From assembly GCA_902493515.1 (NCBI GenBank), contig CABUPE010000041.1, forward strand, positions 1 to 18,319: DNA of 18,319 nt, in the 5' to 3' direction. The DNA comes from an uncultured Collinsella sp. (GTDB lineage Bacteria > Actinomycetota > Coriobacteriia > Coriobacteriales > Coriobacteriaceae). Each line of letters opens with the position of its first letter. Position 1 is the stretch's first letter. The position numbers were made by a program, and so were the translations under genes. The notes under the pieces are model-generated. The model made no database searches. It had not been told where the DNA came from and saw nothing but the letters and a program-made list of their open reading frames with translations. Below are positions 14,708 to 18,319 of the stretch, in pieces.

Positions 14708-17158
14708 CTAAATCAGCCTAAAATGCTCGAGCGCCGCAACGACACCGTCGTGATCGACGGTGTCGGTCACGTAATCGGCCTTATCCTTGAGATAGTCCGG
14801 CGCATTGCCCATGGCGATACCGACATCGACGGCGTTCATCAGCGAGACGTCATTGCTGGCGTCGCCGATGCCGTATACGGTTCCGTGGTGGGGATCGAGG
14901 GCATCGAGTACAGACTGGATGCCCCCGCGCTTCGTGCATTCGCGGGGCGAGATTTCGGTTACCTCGAGTTCGAGCTCGTTAAAGCACAGCAGCGGCTCAA
15001 GTGCCTTATCTTGGGCGATGCGGTTGGCGAGCGATGTAGACATCAAGATCTTGTAGACACTGTAATGTTGCAGCTGCGTGACTGCGTCGCCCAGGGTGCG
15101 CGCGTATCCGGGGGCATCGGGGGCATCGGCACTCATGCGCACGACGCCGTTGAGGCCCTCAAAGCGGATGACCTCGCCCGATTGCTCAAGGTAGGGGGCA
15201 AGACGCTGCAGCATACTGGGCGTCATCGACAGATCGCGAATTGCGTGTCCGTTGATCTCGGCGTAACCGCCCGCAAGACAGACGATGCCGGTCCAGGGCA
15301 GCTCAAGAAGTTTGGGGTGGATGCAGCTCAGGGTGCGTCCCGTGCAGATAAAGGCCATGTTGCCGTTGGCGACAAACTCGCGGATGGCCTGCGAGACCGC
15401 CTCGTTGGGGTAGGGGGAGAGGTCCCGCTCGTCTTCGGGAAGGTCTTGGGCGAGCCTGGGGTCTTGCCAGGCGAGCGTTCCGTCGATATCGAAGAAGCAA
15501 ATATCGCCGCGCTTATGGGCTGCGCTGGCGGCGGGGGAGGCCGAGGCGGTGGGCACAAATTCCGGCTCGAGGCCCATGATCTGGTCAAAATGCTCTTTAA
15601 CGCGGGGAACGGAGATGCCGATGACCACCTGGGCGGTCTTGTCCGTAATGATGAGGCCCTTGGCGCCCACCGCGACAAACGACGCGTTATCTGCAACGAT
15701 GGAAGGGTCTGCGACCTCGACGCGCAGGCGCGTGGCGCAGTTGGTTGCGCCCACAATATTGCCAACGCCACCTAAAAGCTGAATTACCCGCTCAGCGAGG
15801 ACGTGATCTTGATCGGATCGACTATTGACCTCGTCATTGGGAGATTGCTCTTTGGCAAAGCCGCTTTCCGTTAAACGATCGATTGCCGCGCGAATGGCAA
15901 CATGATCCTCGCGGCCCGGCGTCTTAAGGTCATAGACCAAGATGAGTGCTCGAAAACTAACAAAAAAGATGAGGCTAAAGGCAAGGCCGATACCGAGCGC
16001 CAAAAGATAGGCACCGGCATGCGTGCGCATGAGCGGAATAAAGTTGAAGGCTGCCATCTCAATCAGGCCGCCCGAGAAGATGCCGACGATGCCAAAGAGA
16101 TTCATGGTTGTGGCAAGGCAAGACGATAAGACGGCGTAGAGCAAAAAGAGCCCGGGGTGGGTGAACATAAAGAGAAACTCGAGTGGCTCGGTAACGCCGC
16201 AAACCACCGAGGCGACGATGGCGGGCAAAAGGATGACCTTAAGGCCGGCGCGGCGCTCTGGTTTTGCGGTGGAGTAGAACGCGGCTGCGATGGCGGGAAG
16301 GCCAAAGAGCTTGACCCAGCCGGTGGCGGTAAAACCGGCCCACGGCGCAAGTTCATTAAGGGGGCGCGTGCTATGGGAGAGGATGGGGAGCAAGCTGCTC
16401 CACGTGGCGTAGATGCCGTCGTTAATGACCAGGTTGTCGTAGTAGATCGGCATGTAGAGCAGGTGGTGCAGCCCCATGGGCTCGAGCGCTCGCTCCAAAA
16501 GCACAAAGATGCCCACGCCAAAGGGGCCGACGCTCGTAAGTGCATGGCGCAGCGTTTCGGTCATTGCGTATACGGAGGGCACGATGGCGGCCGAGATAGC
16601 GGCAAGGGCAAACACGGCAAAAAAGCTGATGAGGTAGACCAGCGAGGAGCCCGAGAAGGTGCCGAGCCAATCGGGAACCTTGGCATCGTAGAAGCGGTCA
16701 TGGATGGCGACGACGGTTGCCGATACCGCCAGCGGGCCGATAATGCCGGTGTCGAGCGTCTTGATGCCGTCGATGATGGTGATGCCGCTAGCGGAGGTCA
16801 AAGACGACGGGTACTTAAGTCCAAGATTGTCTCCGCTCAGCTTAATGATCTCGCTCAAAAAGAAGCAGTAGGCAAAATAGGCGACGAGAGCCTCGAGGCA
16901 GCAACGAGCCGGTTGTTTTTGGGCAAGACCGATGGGCAGCGCTACGGCAAAAAGGAGCGGGAGGCGTTTAAAGACCGTCCACGAGCCGCGCTGGATGATG
17001 GTCCAAAAAGCGTACCAAGGGGTTCCGTATACGGCGAGATCGCCGACGATGTCCGCAGTCGTTGCGAGAGCGGAGACGCCGACCATGAGGCCTGATATAG
17101 AAAACAGCATGGCGGGCGCGAACATTGCCCCGCCAAAGCGTTGGATTTTTTGCAGCAT
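14708..17158 (-). CDS. PTS EIICB sugar permease (alpha-glucoside/glucose class) fused to a HAD-IIB phosphatase
   Basis: An 816-residue fusion. Residues 1 to about 440 are the EIIC membrane channel, starting with the typical MLQKIQRFGGAMFAP and including GLHHLLYMP and GVTEPLEFLFMF (about 320-331). Residues about 450-530 are EIIB; Cys474 in GATNCATRLR is the phosphorylated residue. A Pro/Ala/Ser linker leads to a Cof-type HAD domain (about 550-816) with DIDGTL (Asp557, Asp559), CTGRT, the motif III Lys in TKRGG and GDASND. Order C-B without EIIA means EIIA must come from elsewhere. The fused phosphatase is unexpected: a PTS adds phosphate to the sugar on entry and this domain could remove it. 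The nearest precedent I know is enterococcal MalT with a separate maltose-6'-phosphate phosphatase. GGAAGG lies before the ATG. It is divergent from a GntR regulator. The sugar is unknown; maltose or another alpha-glucoside is a guess. Confidence 0.9.
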   Translation of the reverse strand: MLQKIQRFGGAMFAPAMLFSISGLMVGVSALATTADIVGDLAVYGTPWYAFWTIIQRGSWTVFKRLPLLFAVALPIGLAQKQPARCCLEALVAYFAYCFFLSEIIKLSGDNLGLKYPSSLTSASGITIIDGIKTLDTGIIGPLAVSATVVAIHDRFYDAKVPDWLGTFSGSSLVYLISFFAVFALAAISAAIVPSVYAMTETLRHALTSVGPFGVGIFVLLERALEPMGLHHLLYMPIYYDNLVINDGIYATWSSLLPILSHSTRPLNELAPWAGFTATGWVKLFGLPAIAAAFYSTAKPERRAGLKVILLPAIVASVVCGVTEPLEFLFMFTHPGLFLLYAVLSSCLATTMNLFGIVGIFSGGLIEMAAFNFIPLMRTHAGAYLLALGIGLAFSLIFFVSFRALILVYDLKTPGREDHVAIRAAIDRLTESGFAKEQSPNDEVNSRSDQDHVLAERVIQLLGGVGNIVGATNCATRLRVEVADPSIVADNASFVAVGAKGLIITDKTAQVVIGISVPRVKEHFDQIMGLEPEFVPTASASPAASAAHKRGDICFFDIDGTLAWQDPRLAQDLPEDERDLSPYPNEAVSQAIREFVANGNMAFICTGRTLSCIHPKLLELPWTGIVCLAGGYAEINGHAIRDLSMTPSMLQRLAPYLEQSGEVIRFEGLNGVVRMSADAPDAPGYARTLGDAVTQLQHYSVYKILMSTSLANRIAQDKALEPLLCFNELELEVTEISPRECTKRGGIQSVLDALDPHHGTVYGIGDASNDVSLMNAVDVGIAMGNAPDYLKDKADYVTDTVDHDGVVAALEHFRLI

Positions 17159-17201
17159 GTTCTGCCTTCCGAATATCGAGGCGCGTTGCGCGTGGGGAAA
17201 C

Positions 17202-17209
17202 GTTTAAAC
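17202..17209. promoter_or_regulatory. GntR-type operator near the start of the PTS gene
   Basis: GTTTAAAC is a perfect palindrome and fits the GTNTANAC site of HutC-type GntR regulators. It lies 10 bp downstream of a minus-strand TACAAT (17224-17219), the likely -10 box of the PTS gene, so bound regulator would block the start of transcription. Confidence 0.65.
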
Positions 17210-17283
17210 AATGGATTCATTGTAGAGGACCAGACGATTGTCGTACCGGCAGTTTTGAGCGAAACCGATTTGGGCATGACAGA

Positions 17284-17297
17284 AACCGTCAACGGTT
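17284..17297. promoter_or_regulatory. Second type of palindrome in the divergent promoter region
   Basis: AACCGT, CA, ACGGTT is a perfect 6-bp inverted repeat lying between the two GTTTAAAC sites. It differs from them, so it may bind another regulator. Its minus strand contains TTGACG, which could serve as a -35 box. Confidence 0.4.
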
Positions 17298-17323
17298 AAA
17301 TCCTGTCGCTTTACCGATATTCG

Positions 17324-17331
17324 GTTTAAAC
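17324..17331. promoter_or_regulatory. GntR-type operator in the regulator's own promoter
   Basis: A second exact GTTTAAAC, followed like the first by AA or A. It overlaps the expected -35 region of the regulator gene, whose -10 may be TATCGT (17347-17352). This placement suggests the regulator represses itself as well as the permease. Confidence 0.65.
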
Positions 17332-17387
17332 AACTTTAAGAAATGCTATCGTGCCTAGCCGGAAATGAATAATGTAGAGGTGAAACA

Positions 17388-18107
17388 ATGCCAAAAGCGA
17401 TATACGAAGGAATCTACCGAGAAATACGCTCGCGCATCATTAATGGGACCTATGCGTTTCAGGAGATGCTGCCAACCGAAGCCGAGCTGACCGCGGAGTT
17501 CGGATGCACTCGCAATACCGTCCGTCGCGCCTTGGGTATGCTGGCCGACGGGATGTTTGTGCAGCCCATACACGGCAAGGGCGTGCGCGTTATTTGGCTT
17601 AAGGGCGAAACCGACATGTTGGGCGCACTCGAAGAGGTTGAGTCGTTTGGCGAGTTTGCAAAGCGCAACAATGCCGTTGCATCTACGGACGTTAAGTCTT
17701 TCGAACATCTGGTTTGCACCGAGCAACTCTCTCGTCACCTGGGCTTTAAGGTGGGCGAGGAGTTGATTCGCGTAGTGCGTGTCCGAAGCCTCAACGGCAA
17801 CGCGCGCCAAGTGGACCATGGCTATTTTTTGGCGTCGATCGCCAAGGGCCTGACTCCCGAGATCGCGGCAGATTCTATTTACGGCTATCTGGAGCACAAG
17901 CGCGGTGTCAAAGTGATGGCGAGCCGTCGTACGGTGAGTGTCGAGCTCGCCAACGATGAGGACTGCAGCTATCTTGACCTCGGCAAATACAACTGCGTTG
18001 CCGTCATGGAGAGTCAGTCGTACACCTCGGACGGCATCTTGTTTGAGGTGACGCACACTCGCACACACCCCGAGATCTTCCATTACCGTGTCAATTCCAA
18101 GCGATAG
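17388..18107 (+). CDS. GntR-family transcriptional regulator with UTRA ligand-binding domain
   Basis: A 239-residue regulator of the HutC/TreR class. Residues 1 to about 70 are the GntR winged helix, with IYREIRSRIINGTY, LPTEAELTAEFGCTRNTVRRAL and the wing GKGVRV. Residues about 90-235 form a UTRA domain, which in relatives binds a sugar phosphate such as trehalose- or glucosamine-6-phosphate. Its divergent neighbour is a PTS permease, and two GTNTANAC operators lie between them, so it most likely represses that permease until the phosphorylated sugar appears. AGAGGTGA precedes the ATG. It resembles Bacillus TreR in kind, but the permease has the C-B order rather than that of TreB, so the ligand should not be assumed to be trehalose-6-phosphate. 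Confidence 0.9.
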   Translation: MPKAIYEGIYREIRSRIINGTYAFQEMLPTEAELTAEFGCTRNTVRRALGMLADGMFVQPIHGKGVRVIWLKGETDMLGALEEVESFGEFAKRNNAVASTDVKSFEHLVCTEQLSRHLGFKVGEELIRVVRVRSLNGNARQVDHGYFLASIAKGLTPEIAADSIYGYLEHKRGVKVMASRRTVSVELANDEDCSYLDLGKYNCVAVMESQSYTSDGILFEVTHTRTHPEIFHYRVNSKR

Positions 18108-18145
18108 CCGGCTAGCTCGCAGCCTGACGAGACTCATGGCCTCAA

Positions 18146-18200
18146 AGAGAAAACGCCCGGTCAAACCGACGGTACATCGGCTTGACCGGGCGTTTTCTCT
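18146..18200. terminator. Long bidirectional terminator
   Basis: Nineteen bases at 18146-18164 pair perfectly with 18182-18200 (GACCGGGCG core, AGAGAAAA/TTTTCTCT flanks), and CCGA/TCGG pair inside the loop. The A-rich and T-rich ends make it work in both directions. It ends the regulator transcript 39 nt after the stop codon. Confidence 0.88.
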
Positions 18201-18319
18201 GCATTCGATAACAAATAATTGTTTATACAAAACTTGTCAAGTATCAAGTTGAAATTACCGTTGGTTGATTTTCAATCTCAACGCAACAGCCTGAACGGAC
18301 CCCGCGTTTCCGCAGCTAG
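18201..18319. other. AT-rich intergenic end of the window
   Basis: No coding frame starts here. Possible promoter boxes are present in both directions, for example TTGTTT (18220-18225), 17 bp, TATCAA on the plus strand, and TTGACA on the minus strand opposite TGTCAA (18235-18240). ACTTG-T-CAAGT is a short palindrome at 18232-18242. It is probably the promoter region of a gene beyond the window. Confidence 0.35.

Noticed and set aside
14723..15775. A 350-residue plus-strand frame opposite the PTS-HAD gene
   Set aside because: It is antisense to well-matched HAD and EIIB motifs and shows no family resemblance.
1..18319. CRISPR array, IS element, prophage or rRNA genes
   Set aside because: No regularly spaced direct repeats, transposase, integrase, phage or rRNA sequence was seen.

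Overview
The window looks like a chromosomal segment of a gut Coriobacteriia, most likely Collinsella. This is inferred from moderately high GC, strong Shine-Dalgarno sites, and the character of the genes, including a TsaB-RimI-TsaD fusion; no rRNA or other decisive marker is present. There is no phage, IS transposase or CRISPR array.

Layout. (1) 1-100: the end of an upstream transcript with hairpins and a strong intrinsic terminator. (2) 151-7033: a tight plus-strand housekeeping operon: acpS, bifunctional NAD(P)H-hydrate repair enzyme, alanine racemase, family 4 uracil-DNA glycosylase, tsaE, and a single 794-residue TsaB-RimI-TsaD polypeptide. Its genes abut or overlap. (3) 7034-7833: 800 bases without an ordinary gene. 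It holds two copies of a large hairpin element in opposite orientations, then a promoter and leader for cstA with a possible Ile/Val-rich leader peptide and an intrinsic terminator. (4) 7834-9723: cstA, with strongly biased codons. (5) 9908-12082: a solo 724-residue protein with a winged-helix-like N terminus, a long basic disordered middle, and a C-terminal Toprim-type domain resembling JetD/DUF2220. (6) 12083-12486: a third hairpin element directly after that gene, a tRNA T-arm-like fragment, a bidirectional terminator and tRNA-Gln(UUG) on the minus strand. (7) 12525-14594, minus: a peptidoglycan-binding-domain protein and a polyprenyl diphosphate synthase. (8) 14708-18107: a PTS EIICB permease fused to a HAD phosphatase (minus), divergent from a GntR/UTRA regulator (plus). 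Two GTTTAAAC operators lie in the shared promoter region, and a long bidirectional terminator follows the regulator.

Working together. The first operon combines lipid carrier activation, cofactor repair, D-alanine supply, base-excision repair and t6A tRNA modification. The last locus is a self-contained sugar module: the regulator probably senses the phosphorylated sugar made by the permease, and the fused phosphatase may remove that phosphate.

The two best leads for something undescribed are these. First, a roughly 135-nt hairpin element occurs three times; its centre is conserved, while its arms differ between copies yet stay complementary. Second, the solo JetD-like Toprim protein has one of these elements starting three bases after its stop codon.
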